From positions 1-64,000 of the forward strand of contig JAJPHN010000025.1 of NCBI GenBank assembly GCA_021325235.1: a stretch of 64,000 nucleotides of DNA. Reading direction: 5' to 3'. Below the pieces are notes generated by a model, which saw only the letters and a program-made list of their open reading frames with translations, searched no databases and was not told the origin of the DNA. Position 1 is the stretch's first letter. Every line of letters begins with the position of its first letter. The position numbers and the translations under genes were made by a program. Positions 27,345 to 36,773 of the stretch are shown one piece after another. This DNA comes from Terriglobia bacterium. Its GTDB lineage: Bacteria; Acidobacteriota; Terriglobia; Bryobacterales; Bryobacteraceae.

Positions 27345-29830
27345 TCTTCCAACACCCAGCTTTTTTGGTGCTCGCCTGTGTGCCGCTGGTGTGGATGGCC
27401 TCGCGTTGGCGGAATTCTCCGAAGCGGGCGCGCCTTGTGATGAAAGCACTGAGCTTCGCAGTGCTGCTGATCGCGTTCTCCGAGCCGGTCATCACGTTGC
27501 CCCAGACGCGCATCGCCGAACTGGTGCTGGTGGATACGTCAGCGAGCATCGGATCGGCGGAATTGCAGCGCGCATCGGCGACGGCGGCTGAAATTGCAAA
27601 ACGCCGTGGCCGCAATTTCGTGGAAATCGTTCCATTCGAAAACGGCATTCGCGAGCTGCGGTCGCAAGAAACCCCAGGCGCGCTTCATCTCGAGCCTGTT
27701 TCACTCGAGCATACGACAGGCACCGACATCGAGGCTGCACTGACCAGCAGCATGGCTCTCGTGCCCGCGGGATATCTACCGCGGCTGTTGTTGTTAAGTG
27801 ATGGGAACGAGAACGAAGGCAGCGTGCTACGCGCGATCCCGCAATTGGAGACGCTGGGAGTTCCGGTCGACACGATTCCGCTTGGCAAGGGCGCTGCTGG
27901 CGCCTTGCGCATAGAGCATGTGACACTGCCAAGCGAGGCCTACAGTGCGGAAGAGATTCCGATAGAGCTGAGCGTCAGCTCACCCGATAACGTCCGGGCC
28001 GAGCTGGATATCTATGCCGCAGGGAAGGCGCTCGGACATCAACCGATTGAGCTGAAGCGCGGCCAGAACACCGTGAACGCCTCGGTGCGCATCAAGTCGG
28101 CTGGAGTGGTGGCTGTGACAGGACGCATTCAGGCCGGAAGCAGCGAAGCGCAATTTGAGGAAGCGATACGGCTGCGGCGAGCGCGGGTCCTTTATCTTTC
28201 AGACGATCCGGCTGGTAGCGATGCCAATCTGCTGGAGGCGCTCGCGCGGGCGAACGTGGAAATTGTGCGGGATGCCTCGGAAATCGATCGCGAGGCGTCC
28301 GCGTTTGAGCTGATCATTCTCAACAATCTCGACCTGAATGCGATTCCGCTCGTGCGCAAGCAAGAGATCGAAGAGTATGTGAAGAGCGGCGGCGGACTGC
28401 TGTTGATCGGAGGTGAACGGCAGCAGTACAAGGAAGACAAGCAGCTGGATGCGCTCGATCGTGCGCTGCCGGCGAAGCTCGCGCCCCCCGATCTGCCGAA
28501 GGGAACCTGTGTTGCGCTGATCATCGACAAGTCGTCGTCGATGGAGGGCCGCAAGATCGAACTAGCGCGGCTTTCCGCGATCGGAGTGGTGGACCATCTG
28601 AAGCCCACCGACACCATTGGGGTGCTGATTTTCGATAATTCCTTCCAGTGGGCGGTGCCGATGCGGCGGGCGCAGGACAAGTCGCTCATTAAACGACTGA
28701 TCTCGGGCATTACGCCGGACGGGGGCACACAGATTGCGCCCGCGCTGACCGAAGCTTACCGGCGCGTGCTTCCCTCGGAGGCGACCTACAAGCACATCGT
28801 GCTGATGACCGACGGCATATCGGAAGAGGGCGACAGTATCGATCTGGCGCGCGAAGCAGCACAGCACGACATCACGATCTCAACAGTAGGCCTCGGACAG
28901 GACGTGAACCGCTCGTATCTCGAAAAGGTGGCGGCGACCTCCGGCGGACGGAGCTACTTTCTGAATGAGCCGGCCGGGTTGGAACAGATTCTTCTCAAAG
29001 ATGTCGAGACGTACAGCAGCTCTACAGCCGTTGAAAAAGCACTGACGCCGATAGTAGCCGCGAAATCGGACGTACTGGATGGAGTTGACATGGAGCACGC
29101 TCCAGCGCTGCGCGGATACGCGCGCTATATCGCTAAACCAGGCTCGGAGACGCTGCTTGCGATCAACGGAGCCAGGCGAGATCCACTCTACACTGTCTGG
29201 CAGTACGGCCTGGGGCGGGCTGCCGTTTTTGCTTCCGACGCCAAGAGCCGTTGGGCGGAAAACTGGATCAACTGGGAGGGCTTCGATAAGTTCTGGCTCA
29301 ACGCGGCGCGCGATCTTTTCGCGCATACGCGGATGGTGGAAGCGAGTGCTGAATATGACGGGGCAAATGGCGACCTGCTGGTGAACTATGAGCTGTCGAG
29401 CGCCGCCCACGAGCCGCTGGTGGCACCCCCGATGTATGTACTCGGTCCGAACAATTTCGAGCGTGCTATTGAACTGAAGAAGACATCGGCGCGCGGTTGG
29501 CAGGGACGGCTTCACATTGGTGCGCAAACCGGACTATTTCGAATTCGGCCCGAGACCGACTCGGCGGTGTTCCCGGAGATTGGCATTTACCGCCACCAGC
29601 CCGAACTGGAAGAGCGCGGCACGAACGAGGCGCTGCTACGGCAGATCTCGCAGGCTACCGGAGGCCGCTATAACCCACCCCTCGCCGATATTTTCGAGAG
29701 CGGCGGAAGGCGCATCTATACGCCGTGGCAGCTCTGGCCGCTTTGTCTGGCGCTTGCGCTTGCGCTCACGATCGCCGAGCTGGTCATTCGGAAGTGGGCC
29801 GGATTGCGCGCGGCGGTCACGTTTTTCTAA
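27341..29830 (+). CDS. Large VWA-domain membrane protein with glutamine-amidotransferase-like region
   Basis: An 829-residue protein. Two N-terminal helices flank a first MIDAS-like site (LVLVDTSASIGS, about residue 65). Residues around 290-370 resemble the class I amidotransferase-like domain found in such proteins (YVKSGGGLLLIGGERQ). A full VWA domain follows with DKSSSMEG, a TPDGGTQ loop and LMTDGISEEGD. It ends in a membrane helix (LCLALALALTIAELVI). ATG 27341 overlaps the previous stop. With DUF58 and BatA-like neighbours it forms a three-gene operon; a role in envelope homeostasis is inferred. Confidence 0.8.
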   Translation: MIFQHPAFLVLACVPLVWMASRWRNSPKRARLVMKALSFAVLLIAFSEPVITLPQTRIAELVLVDTSASIGSAELQRASATAAEIAKRRGRNFVEIVPFENGIRELRSQETPGALHLEPVSLEHTTGTDIEAALTSSMALVPAGYLPRLLLLSDGNENEGSVLRAIPQLETLGVPVDTIPLGKGAAGALRIEHVTLPSEAYSAEEIPIELSVSSPDNVRAELDIYAAGKALGHQPIELKRGQNTVNASVRIKSAGVVAVTGRIQAGSSEAQFEEAIRLRRARVLYLSDDPAGSDANLLEALARANVEIVRDASEIDREASAFELIILNNLDLNAIPLVRKQEIEEYVKSGGGLLLIGGERQQYKEDKQLDALDRALPAKLAPPDLPKGTCVALIIDKSSSMEGRKIELARLSAIGVVDHLKPTDTIGVLIFDNSFQWAVPMRRAQDKSLIKRLISGITPDGGTQIAPALTEAYRRVLPSEATYKHIVLMTDGISEEGDSIDLAREAAQHDITISTVGLGQDVNRSYLEKVAATSGGRSYFLNEPAGLEQILLKDVETYSSSTAVEKALTPIVAAKSDVLDGVDMEHAPALRGYARYIAKPGSETLLAINGARRDPLYTVWQYGLGRAAVFASDAKSRWAENWINWEGFDKFWLNAARDLFAHTRMVEASAEYDGANGDLLVNYELSSAAHEPLVAPPMYVLGPNNFERAIELKKTSARGWQGRLHIGAQTGLFRIRPETDSAVFPEIGIYRHQPELEERGTNEALLRQISQATGGRYNPPLADIFESGGRRIYTPWQLWPLCLALALALTIAELVIRKWAGLRAAVTFF

Positions 29831-29970
29831 GCGGCGAATAACGGCACAGCCCTGCGCATATAACGGCTGCATAACACACGACGGCGCTCAAATGTTTCAG
29901 ACGTAACTTATCGCGCGTCCATGGAACGATTGCAAAATCCGCTGAATAGTGCAAGCAAGGAGCTTGGTCC

Positions 29971-31560
29971 ATGCTGCTTCGTGTTTGCCCGGCCGTCTTT
30001 GCTGTTTTGCTTTCGGGAAGTGTGCTCTTCGGGAGTGGTGACTGGAACCAATTGCGCCAGCAAGCGCAAGCCGAAGAGCGCCTGGGCCGATTTGAAGAAG
30101 CCGAGAGAACGCTGCGATCGGCAATGGCGGCCTTACCTGATCCGAACAACGTTGCGGCCGCAGCGCTCTGGAACGAAATCGGAACTGTCGAGCACAACCA
30201 GCACAGGGTGGCGCAAGCGAATGCCGATTTCAGCCGAGCACTCAGGATAAACACGCAACTTACAGCGCCCGATGCGAATCAAAGCGCCATCGCCTTGAAC
30301 AACCTGGCCACGATCGCCGGGGAAGAGCACCAGGCGCGGCGCGCCGAGGAACTTCTGCGGCAGGCTGACGGATTGCTTGGGCCCTCCGACCAGATTCAAA
30401 CCCGTACCGCCGCGTTGATCCGGGCAAATCTCGCGCTGACGCTTAGCGAAGAAGGTCGATTTGCCGAAGCCGCGCCGCTGTATAGCCGTGCCGCCGAAGA
30501 GATTAGAGCACAATTTGGCGATAGGAGCCTCGAATATGCACGGCTCGCGGCGAATCGTGCTCTTTTCGAATTGCAGACGGGCCACTATGCTGCGGCAGTG
30601 GAAGACGGTAGGGCATCAATCAGAGCGCAGCAGGCAGTCGCGTACGTTCCGGCTTCCGATCGCGCGCTTGCGGCCAACAATCTTGGTCTCGCTTTGTTGC
30701 AGACTAATGACTACGCAGCATCAGAGCGCTATTTGAGTGAAGCGCTGCGGCAATGGCTGTCCATTCCCGACAGCCGGGAGCAGATGGTCTCGACACTCAA
30801 CAATCTGGGCGCGTTGTACGAAAAGCAACAACAGCTGGATCGAGCACAAGAGGCCGAGGAAAAGGCAATGGCGCTGGCCGGGAAAGGCGCACCTCTCGAC
30901 AATATGACGCAAGCCTCGATCTGGAACAATCTCGGACGCGTGGCGCTGGACAAAAGAAATTTTCGCAAAGCACGCGAATACCTGAGCAGAGCTTGCGATG
31001 CGATGCAATCCGGTTCAGCTTTGGCACAGGTTCGTTATGCTGCAGCGCTATCGAACCTGGCGGCACTCGAATCGGCAGAGAAACATTACAAGCGTGCCGA
31101 GACGCTGTATCGCAAGACGCTTTCGATCGATCAAACTGAGCTGGGTGCAGAACATCCCGAGGTCGCTTCCGATCTTTCCAACATCGCAACCGAACTGGTC
31201 TACCAAAAGCATCGCGAGGAAGCCCTGGAACTCTATGAAAAGGCGCGGGTGATTGCGGAGAAGAGCTTTGGGCAGGCGAGCGCACCGGTAGCGCATACCT
31301 GGCGCAACATGGCGGTAGCGTATTACGGCAACAAACAATTCCAGGAGTCTGCGTCGGCCTACTCGAAGGCGCTGGCGGCCAGTCCTGAGCCGAATGTGCC
31401 GGGCTGGTGGCACGAATATGCGCTGGCGCTCCGTAAGGCGAACCGTTTTGGAGAATCCGAAGCAGCGGAGACGTATGCGCTGGGCATTGAAGTGAAGAAG
31501 ACGCTCGCTTCGGGAAAGAGCGCATCCAGCAAAAAGCCCGATGATATCGGCAAATTGTGA
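29971..31560 (+). CDS. Exported tetratricopeptide-repeat protein
   Basis: A 529-residue protein with a signal peptide (MLLRVCPAVFAVLLSGSVLF) and about ten TPR units spread over residues 25-500. Typical TPR helices include RLGRFEEAERTLRSAMAALP, AAALWNEIGTVEHNQHRVAQA and KHYKRAETLYRKTLSIDQTE. AAGGAG about 10 bases upstream supports ATG 29971. It is probably a periplasmic scaffold; no partner is evident. The gap 29831-29970 holds a TATAAC-like -10 near 29861 but nothing firm. Confidence 0.8.
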   Translation: MLLRVCPAVFAVLLSGSVLFGSGDWNQLRQQAQAEERLGRFEEAERTLRSAMAALPDPNNVAAAALWNEIGTVEHNQHRVAQANADFSRALRINTQLTAPDANQSAIALNNLATIAGEEHQARRAEELLRQADGLLGPSDQIQTRTAALIRANLALTLSEEGRFAEAAPLYSRAAEEIRAQFGDRSLEYARLAANRALFELQTGHYAAAVEDGRASIRAQQAVAYVPASDRALAANNLGLALLQTNDYAASERYLSEALRQWLSIPDSREQMVSTLNNLGALYEKQQQLDRAQEAEEKAMALAGKGAPLDNMTQASIWNNLGRVALDKRNFRKAREYLSRACDAMQSGSALAQVRYAAALSNLAALESAEKHYKRAETLYRKTLSIDQTELGAEHPEVASDLSNIATELVYQKHREEALELYEKARVIAEKSFGQASAPVAHTWRNMAVAYYGNKQFQESASAYSKALAASPEPNVPGWWHEYALALRKANRFGESEAAETYALGIEVKKTLASGKSASSKKPDDIGKL

Positions 31561-31680
31561 GCGCGGCTGTTCCATTATTGGGAAAAGCGTTTTCGCATTT
31601 CGAGACAACCTGGCACGGGCTCGCGAGCAACTCTTCGCACAAATCTAAATTCGTTCTAAGTTTTAGCTCGCGCTGGAACT

Positions 31681-31696
31681 TGGCATCAGTCGTGCA
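31681..31696 (+). promoter_or_regulatory. Possible sigma-54 promoter
   Basis: TGGCATCAGTCGTGCA matches the -24 TGGCA and -12 TGCA elements of the sigma-54 consensus with correct spacing, 30 bases before ATG 31726. Other positions between the elements are non-consensus. Confidence 0.4.
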
Positions 31697-31725
31697 CGTA
31701 TCTGGCTTCATAGCGGGGTGCATGT

Positions 31726-33873
31726 ATGGAGAGTGAGGCGTCCACGCGGCCGCCGAAAGACGAAGCGCCGGGCCGTCCCGAACAACCGGCCAAGCACGCA
31801 ATCATCCGGTTCGCGGCTTTCGAATTACGCACCGAAACGCGCGAGTTATACAAGCAGGGCACGCGTATCCGGCTGCAGATCAAACCCTTTCAGGTACTGG
31901 AGACGCTGCTCGACAAGCCGGGCGAACTCGTTACACGCGAAGAACTACGCAATCGCCTCTGGCCTTCGGGAACATTCGTTGATTTTGAAAGCGGTCTGAA
32001 TACTGCGATTAACCGCCTGCGTTCGGCGCTGGGGGATTCGGCCGACGAGCCGCGATACATCGAAACGCTTCCGCGGTTAGGTTACCGCTTTATCGCGCCC
32101 GTGCAGCCGATGGAACCCGAAACAGCGAAGGAAACTCCGCCGGCTACTGTCCCCGAGCCCGCGGTGAGCACAAGCGAACCGGTGCACGTTGCATATGAAG
32201 CATCTGCGCCGCCCATGTTGGTGGCGTCTGCTCCAAAAAGCCGAAACCTGCCGCTGTGGATCGCTTCAGGCTGTCTCAGCGTGGCCGCCATTCTGCTGGG
32301 GGCATTCTATGCGCGCGCATATTTCGATCCCATGCCGGATTTTAGGCTGGTTAATTTTCGCGGTGCGGACATCTTTTCCGCGCGCTTCGTGTCAAACTCC
32401 ACGGTTGTCTACTCGGCGAGACTCGGCGGCAAATGGCAGACGCTCGTCTCTGAGCTAGACGGCAGCAACAACCGGACACTACCGTTGAGTGGTGTTGTGT
32501 TTTCAGTTTCCGATCGCGGTGATCTTGCGGTCATGCCGGCTGATGAGCACGAAAAGGGACCGTCGAGTCTGAAACATGCTTCTCTCGCGGGTGGTCCGGA
32601 GACCCTGCTCGACGCCGGTGTAACAGCGGCCGACTGGGTGCCGGGCGGGAAAGAGCTGGCGCTCATTCGGCAGCAGGGTAGCGATCAGTTTGTGGAGTTT
32701 CCGAAAGGTAACGTGGTGTATCGCTCGGAGGGATGGCTCAACTGTATCCGTGTCTCTCACGACGGCAAGCAAGTGGCGTTTCTAGAACATCCGGTTCACG
32801 ACGACGATGCCGGACACGTGCGGATTGCCGACCGGAGCGGAGCGACGCGGGTGCTGAGCCATGAATGGGCGAGCACAAACGGACTGGCGTGGGGTCCGCT
32901 GGATCGCGAAGTGTGGTTCACTGCCGCGCATGAAGGGCTGAGCCGCAGCTTGTACAGTGTCTCGCTTTCGGGACGTCTGCGGAAATTGTCGAAACAGCCG
33001 TTGCCGCTTCGTTTGCTCGATGTCTCCCCGAATGGCCATGCCCTGGTCGCGGCGGACGAATCGCGCATGACCGTGCGCACAGCGGTGGCGGGCCAGGAAT
33101 CGGATATTTCGCAATTCGACTATACGGATGTGGATGACATGTCGCACGACGGGCACATGCTGTTGCTCACCGAGAGCGGTGATGCCGGCGGGCTGCACTA
33201 TGCATCGTTCGTGTACGACCTGAATTCGCATAACGCCAAGCGCTTCGGCAGCGGACGCGGACTGGCGCTTTCGCCGGACAAGACAGAGGCGCTTACCGTG
33301 GATCCGCAGGACTGGACCGCGCTCACCATCACCTGCCTGATTTCCGGACGCGGCACACGCGTACCGGGTCGCGGCTTCCGCTATCAATGGGCGCGCTTTC
33401 TAGACCGGGGACAACTGCTGGTCGGCGGTTCGTATGCAAACCAGCCGCTCGAGATGGCGTATCAGAATATTCACACCGGCCAGATCGTACCGATTCCGGG
33501 TGCACCGTATCTGGACCATGTGACGATCTCGCCCGATGGCAGCAAGGTTGCCGGGCTTTCCAGCGGCGCAACGGAAATCTTCGATCTGAACACGAAGTCG
33601 ATCGAACGCGTGGAGGAGAGCGAAACCCGGCCGATTACCTGGAGCGACGACGGAAGCACGCTTTTCCTGCTCACGCATTCTTCCTCCGCGTACTCACTCG
33701 TAGCCTACAATCTCGCAAACCATCGATGCGCGCCTTGGAAGACGCTCGAGCTGCATGATCCGGCGGCATTTGCAGGTGTTGCGGGCGTGGCCGCCGCTCC
33801 AGCTACAGACGTGGTCGCCTACTCGGCGCATCTGACGCTTTCACGGCTGTATCTGGTGGATGGGCTGCTGTAG
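31726..33873 (+). CDS. CadC-like winged-helix regulator with membrane helix and TolB-type beta-propeller
   Basis: A 715-residue one-component sensor-regulator. Residues about 28-125 form an OmpR/PhoB-type winged helix (LQIKPFQVLETLLDKPGELV, RYIETLPRLGYRFI). A Pro/Glu-rich linker leads to one membrane helix (LWIASGCLSVAAILLGAFY). The remaining 500 residues are WD40/TolB-like beta-propeller repeats (VLAFSPDG-like: LALSPDKTEAL, VTISPDGSKVAG, ITWSDDGSTLF). The DNA-binding domain is cytoplasmic and the propeller periplasmic. The architecture is very common in Acidobacteriota. Target genes are unknown. Confidence 0.88.
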   Translation: MESEASTRPPKDEAPGRPEQPAKHAIIRFAAFELRTETRELYKQGTRIRLQIKPFQVLETLLDKPGELVTREELRNRLWPSGTFVDFESGLNTAINRLRSALGDSADEPRYIETLPRLGYRFIAPVQPMEPETAKETPPATVPEPAVSTSEPVHVAYEASAPPMLVASAPKSRNLPLWIASGCLSVAAILLGAFYARAYFDPMPDFRLVNFRGADIFSARFVSNSTVVYSARLGGKWQTLVSELDGSNNRTLPLSGVVFSVSDRGDLAVMPADEHEKGPSSLKHASLAGGPETLLDAGVTAADWVPGGKELALIRQQGSDQFVEFPKGNVVYRSEGWLNCIRVSHDGKQVAFLEHPVHDDDAGHVRIADRSGATRVLSHEWASTNGLAWGPLDREVWFTAAHEGLSRSLYSVSLSGRLRKLSKQPLPLRLLDVSPNGHALVAADESRMTVRTAVAGQESDISQFDYTDVDDMSHDGHMLLLTESGDAGGLHYASFVYDLNSHNAKRFGSGRGLALSPDKTEALTVDPQDWTALTITCLISGRGTRVPGRGFRYQWARFLDRGQLLVGGSYANQPLEMAYQNIHTGQIVPIPGAPYLDHVTISPDGSKVAGLSSGATEIFDLNTKSIERVEESETRPITWSDDGSTLFLLTHSSSAYSLVAYNLANHRCAPWKTLELHDPAAFAGVAGVAAAPATDVVAYSAHLTLSRLYLVDGLL

Positions 33874-34185
33874 CTAGCGGGAAGAAGGACACGGCTTCGC
33901 CCCGTCGTAAGGCAGCCCAGATACCCCGATACCCAAACCATTGCCTGAGAAGCTAGGAGTGCGGCTCCGAATAGCCTGCTAGCGAGCTTCGACTTTGATG
34001 GGCTTCCACTCTCAAGAACTCGGCCACAATACGAGGGTCCGTGCGCGACGCCTCAACAAGGGCTCCTAGGGTCCGTGCTTGCTGTAAGTCAAGCAAGACG
34101 GCGCAGCTCTTACAACGAAACTGAGGAGAAGCAATCTCGCTCCGCCGTCTCCGCAACCAGCGTTTCCGCTACGTTGCCAAACGTT
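33874..34185. other. Gene-free stretch before the IS element
   Basis: About 310 bases with no supported gene. A 67-codon minus-strand frame (33953-34156, TTG start) contains CKSC but has no ribosome-binding site or recognisable homology. Joined across the IS target site to the right flank it still gives no obvious gene. Confidence 0.5.
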
Positions 34186-34193
34186 CTAGACGG
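34186..34193. repeat. Left target-site duplication of the IS element
   Basis: CTAGACGG, also found at 35620-35627; the match extends to 9 bases as TCTAGACGG (34185-34193 and 35619-35627). IS256-family transposition makes 8-9 bp duplications. Confidence 0.8.
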
Positions 34194-35619
34194 GGTTAAG
34201 CTTCAATAGTTCTGCAAAAGGGGGATGGGCCACACTGGACCTTTCGAATTCAGTTAGGCGCTGAAGAAAGGAAAGGTGAAGGTGACCCGAAAGCAGGATA
34301 ACGCGAAGAGGGGGATTACGGCAGAAGAACTCCGGCAGGTGTTGACCGAAGACGGGGATTTGCTGCAAACGATCGTGCAAGCGACCGTGCAGCAGGTGTT
34401 GGAAGCCGAGATGGACGAGGCGCTGCAAGCCGGTAAATGGGAACGCACAGAGAACCGGTTGGGGCAGCGCTCGGGCCATTACAGCCGGATGCTGGTGACG
34501 CGGGTGGGCAAGATCGCTTTACGCGTGCCCCAGGACCGGCAGGGGCGCTTTCGCACGGAGGTATTCGAGCGCTATCAGCGCAGCGAGAAAGCGCTGGTCG
34601 CGGCCATGATGGAGATGTACTTACAGGGCGTGTCCACACGCAAGGTGAAGGCCGTCACAGAGGAGCTGTGCGGTCACGAGTTTAGTTCTTCGACGATCAG
34701 CCGTATCGTGCAGCAGCTGGATGAAGAGCTGGAGAAGTTTGCGCGCCGGCGGTTGGAAGAACCGTATCCGTATCTGATTCTGGACGCGCGTTACGAGAAG
34801 GTGCGCGAAGACGGCGCGGTTCGTAGCCAAGCGGTGTTGGTGGCGATTGGGATCAGCTGGGACGGTCGGCGGAATATACTCGCGGTCGAACTGGCCAGCC
34901 GGGAAAGCGCTTCGAGTTGGAAAGAGCTGTTGAGCAGCCTGCGGCAACGCTCCCTGAATGGCGTCGAGTTTGTGGTCAGCGACGACCATACCGGCCTGCG
35001 GCGGGCCATTCAGGAGATTCTGCCGGAAGCGGTCTGGCAGCGCTGTTACGTGCACTTTTTGCGGAACGCGCTCGATTACCTGCCGCGCAAAGCGGACGAC
35101 GATTGTCTACAGGAACTGCGCTGGATTTACGACCGGCGGGACGTACAAGAAGCGCACCGCGATCTGGCCGCGTGGCTTGCGAAATGGAGCAAACGGTACC
35201 CCAAGCTGTGTGCCTGGGTCGAGGACAACATCGAGGAAACCTTCAGCTTCTATCGTTTACCGCGCCAGCATCACAAGAATCTAAAGTCGACCAACATGCT
35301 CGAGCGCCTGATGGAAGAGATCAAGCGTCGCACGCTGGTCGTACGCATCTTTCCGAACGCAGCCGCTTGTCTTCGCCTCGTGCGGGCACTGGCGGCGGAA
35401 AAACACGAGGAATGGATCGAGGCCATGCAGTACCTGAATATGGATCCGCTCAAAGAACAGAAAAAAGAAGCGCTGCGGAAATTGGGAGATGCGGCGTGAC
35501 CGTTTCTACATGGCTGACCAGGGCGAGGCGCTTCCAAGCCGCCCTCGCCCTGGACCCACTCCCGGCTTCAAAGGTCCAGTGTGGCCCTTTCCAATTTGCA
35601 GAACTTGACAAGCACAACT
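34194..35619 (+). mobile_element. Intact IS256-family insertion sequence
   Basis: A 1.43-kb element with one transposase gene. The ends are long imperfect inverted repeats. From each end inward they read GTT..GCTT....AGTTCTGCAAA, a diverged spacer of 7-8 bases, then an identical 18-base core GGGCCACACTGGACCTTT (left 34227-34244, right complement 35570-35587). It is flanked by the duplication CTAGACGG. The reading frame, both ends and the duplication are intact, so it is probably recent and possibly active. It separates the winged-helix regulator gene from the flavin operon. Confidence 0.88.
34276..35499 (+). CDS. IS256-family (mutator-type) transposase
   Basis: A 407-residue DDE transposase, the usual length. 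Predicted catalytic residues are Asp170 (LILDARYEK), Asp236 (VVSDDHTG) and Glu343 (NMLERLMEEIKRRT), the last inside the family's helical insertion after CYVHFLRNAL. The N-terminal half carries the helix-turn-helix region (QGVSTRKVKAVTEELCG). The start is GTG 34276, preceded by an A/G-rich AAGGAAAG; a second in-frame GTG at 34282 is possible. No frameshift or premature stop is seen. Confidence 0.95.
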   Translation: MKVTRKQDNAKRGITAEELRQVLTEDGDLLQTIVQATVQQVLEAEMDEALQAGKWERTENRLGQRSGHYSRMLVTRVGKIALRVPQDRQGRFRTEVFERYQRSEKALVAAMMEMYLQGVSTRKVKAVTEELCGHEFSSSTISRIVQQLDEELEKFARRRLEEPYPYLILDARYEKVREDGAVRSQAVLVAIGISWDGRRNILAVELASRESASSWKELLSSLRQRSLNGVEFVVSDDHTGLRRAIQEILPEAVWQRCYVHFLRNALDYLPRKADDDCLQELRWIYDRRDVQEAHRDLAAWLAKWSKRYPKLCAWVEDNIEETFSFYRLPRQHHKNLKSTNMLERLMEEIKRRTLVVRIFPNAAACLRLVRALAAEKHEEWIEAMQYLNMDPLKEQKKEALRKLGDAA

Positions 35620-35627
35620 CTAGACGG
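35620..35627. repeat. Right target-site duplication of the IS element
   Basis: CTAGACGG, the direct copy of 34186-34193, immediately after the right terminal inverted repeat. Confidence 0.8.
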
Positions 35628-35698
35628 ATGTGTACTGCGCTTTACAGGCTCATGCGAAACGTAGACTGACTCGCTCCTGACTCGCCGCTCTCCCGGTC

Positions 35699-35739
35699 AG
35701 CGCCCTTTAGGTGCCAATTAGGGCGGCGCTTTCCCTTTT
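35699..35739 (+). terminator. Terminator-like hairpin between IS and flavin operon
   Basis: AGCGCC (35699-35704) pairs with GGCGCT (35725-35730), followed by TTCCCTTTT. An alternative 7-bp stem GTCAGCG/CGCTGAC (35696-35702/35740-35746) would exclude it. It may be the original end of transcription now separated by the IS. Confidence 0.45.
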
Positions 35740-35783
35740 CGCTGACTGGACCAGCGCTATGAAGAATTCAGTCTGATAATCTG

Positions 35784-35796
35784 GACCAAAGTGGTC
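35784..35796. promoter_or_regulatory. Palindromic operator candidate of the flavin operon
   Basis: GACCA-AAG-TGGTC is a perfect 5-3-5 inverted repeat, 38 bases before the TTG start at 35835. It lies between two TCTGATA direct repeats (35772-35778 and 35796-35802). Size and position suit a dimeric repressor site. The binding protein is unknown. Confidence 0.45.
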
Positions 35797-35834
35797 TGAT
35801 ATACGTTTCGACCGCGTATTCCTGGAGGAGAATT

Positions 35835-36773
35835 TTGGCATCCGACGAATGTCATTCGAGACGAAATTTCTGTTTGTGGCTATGTACGTTGGTTTTGACC
35901 GGCTTGTGGCAACCGTCCGCGAAGGCCGATGAACCGTTATTCGGATTCACCTACACCACCGATACGCAGCCCAAGGGCAAGTTCGAGCTCGAGCAATGGT
36001 CCACAACCCGTTTTACCAAGGGTTATGGGAGCTTTTGGCTGCAGGACAACCTCACGGAAGTCTCGTATGGCGTCACGGACAGATTCCAGTTTTCGCTCCA
36101 ATCGGATTACGCTTCGACTTCCGCCTTTCAAAACGGCCCGTTCCGCGCGACCACGCCGCCCGAGCCCTTCTCATTTGACGTGCCGCTTCCCGACGCCCGC
36201 TACGCGCGTACACGCTTCATCAGTGTTTCGGGAGAAGGCATTTTCCGCATGCTTAGCCCGTATACCCATCCAGTGGGGCTGGCACTCTATTTCGAACCCA
36301 CATTCGGACCGGGATTCAGCGAGCCCGAAGGCCGCGTGATCCTCCAGAAGGATTTTCGCGATGACCGGCTGGTACTGGGGTTCAATTTCACGTATGCGCC
36401 TGAATACCGACGGCTGCAGCCGAACACCAAGTGCTTGTGTCTTTCCGAAACGGATATCAACTTCGATTCGGGTGTTTCGTACCGGTTTCATCGCAACTGG
36501 TCTGCAGCATTCGAGTTCTTTAATGAGCGCGAGCTAGCCAGCTTGAATTTCACAAACCTGATTAATAGCGCGTACTATCTAGGGCCGACTGTCCACTACG
36601 CCAATCAGAACTTCTTCGTGACCGTCACGTTCGCTGAGCAAATGCCCTGGGCTACGGTTCATTCGAACACCCTTCCGGGTGCGATCGTCAATGGCTACGA
36701 TTTCGACAACGACTTCGAGAAGTACCGCGTGCGAATCAAATTTGGGTGGAACTTCGGAGCTGAGAAGCGATGA
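35835..36773 (+). CDS. Outer-membrane beta-barrel-like protein (DUF6662-like)
   Basis: A 312-residue exported protein. The signal peptide (NFCLWLCTLVLTGLWQPSAKA) is followed by alternating-pattern beta strands and frequent aromatic residues, as in an outer-membrane barrel (FGFTYTTDTQPKGKFELEQW near the mature start; RVRIKFGWNFGAEKR at the end). It resembles a family of unknown function I associate with DUF6662, from memory. The start is TTG 35835, supported by a strong GGAGGAG about 7 bases upstream. It overlaps the FMN-binding gene by ATGA and leads the four-gene operon. Confidence 0.6.
   Translation: MASDECHSRRNFCLWLCTLVLTGLWQPSAKADEPLFGFTYTTDTQPKGKFELEQWSTTRFTKGYGSFWLQDNLTEVSYGVTDRFQFSLQSDYASTSAFQNGPFRATTPPEPFSFDVPLPDARYARTRFISVSGEGIFRMLSPYTHPVGLALYFEPTFGPGFSEPEGRVILQKDFRDDRLVLGFNFTYAPEYRRLQPNTKCLCLSETDINFDSGVSYRFHRNWSAAFEFFNERELASLNFTNLINSAYYLGPTVHYANQNFFVTVTFAEQMPWATVHSNTLPGAIVNGYDFDNDFEKYRVRIKFGWNFGAEKR

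Noticed and set aside
31612-31628. TGGCACGGGCTCGC as a second sigma-54 promoter
   Set aside because: The GG-to-GC distance is one base short of the sigma-54 consensus.
33953-34156. 67-codon minus-strand frame with CKSC
   Set aside because: TTG start, no ribosome-binding site and no recognisable family.
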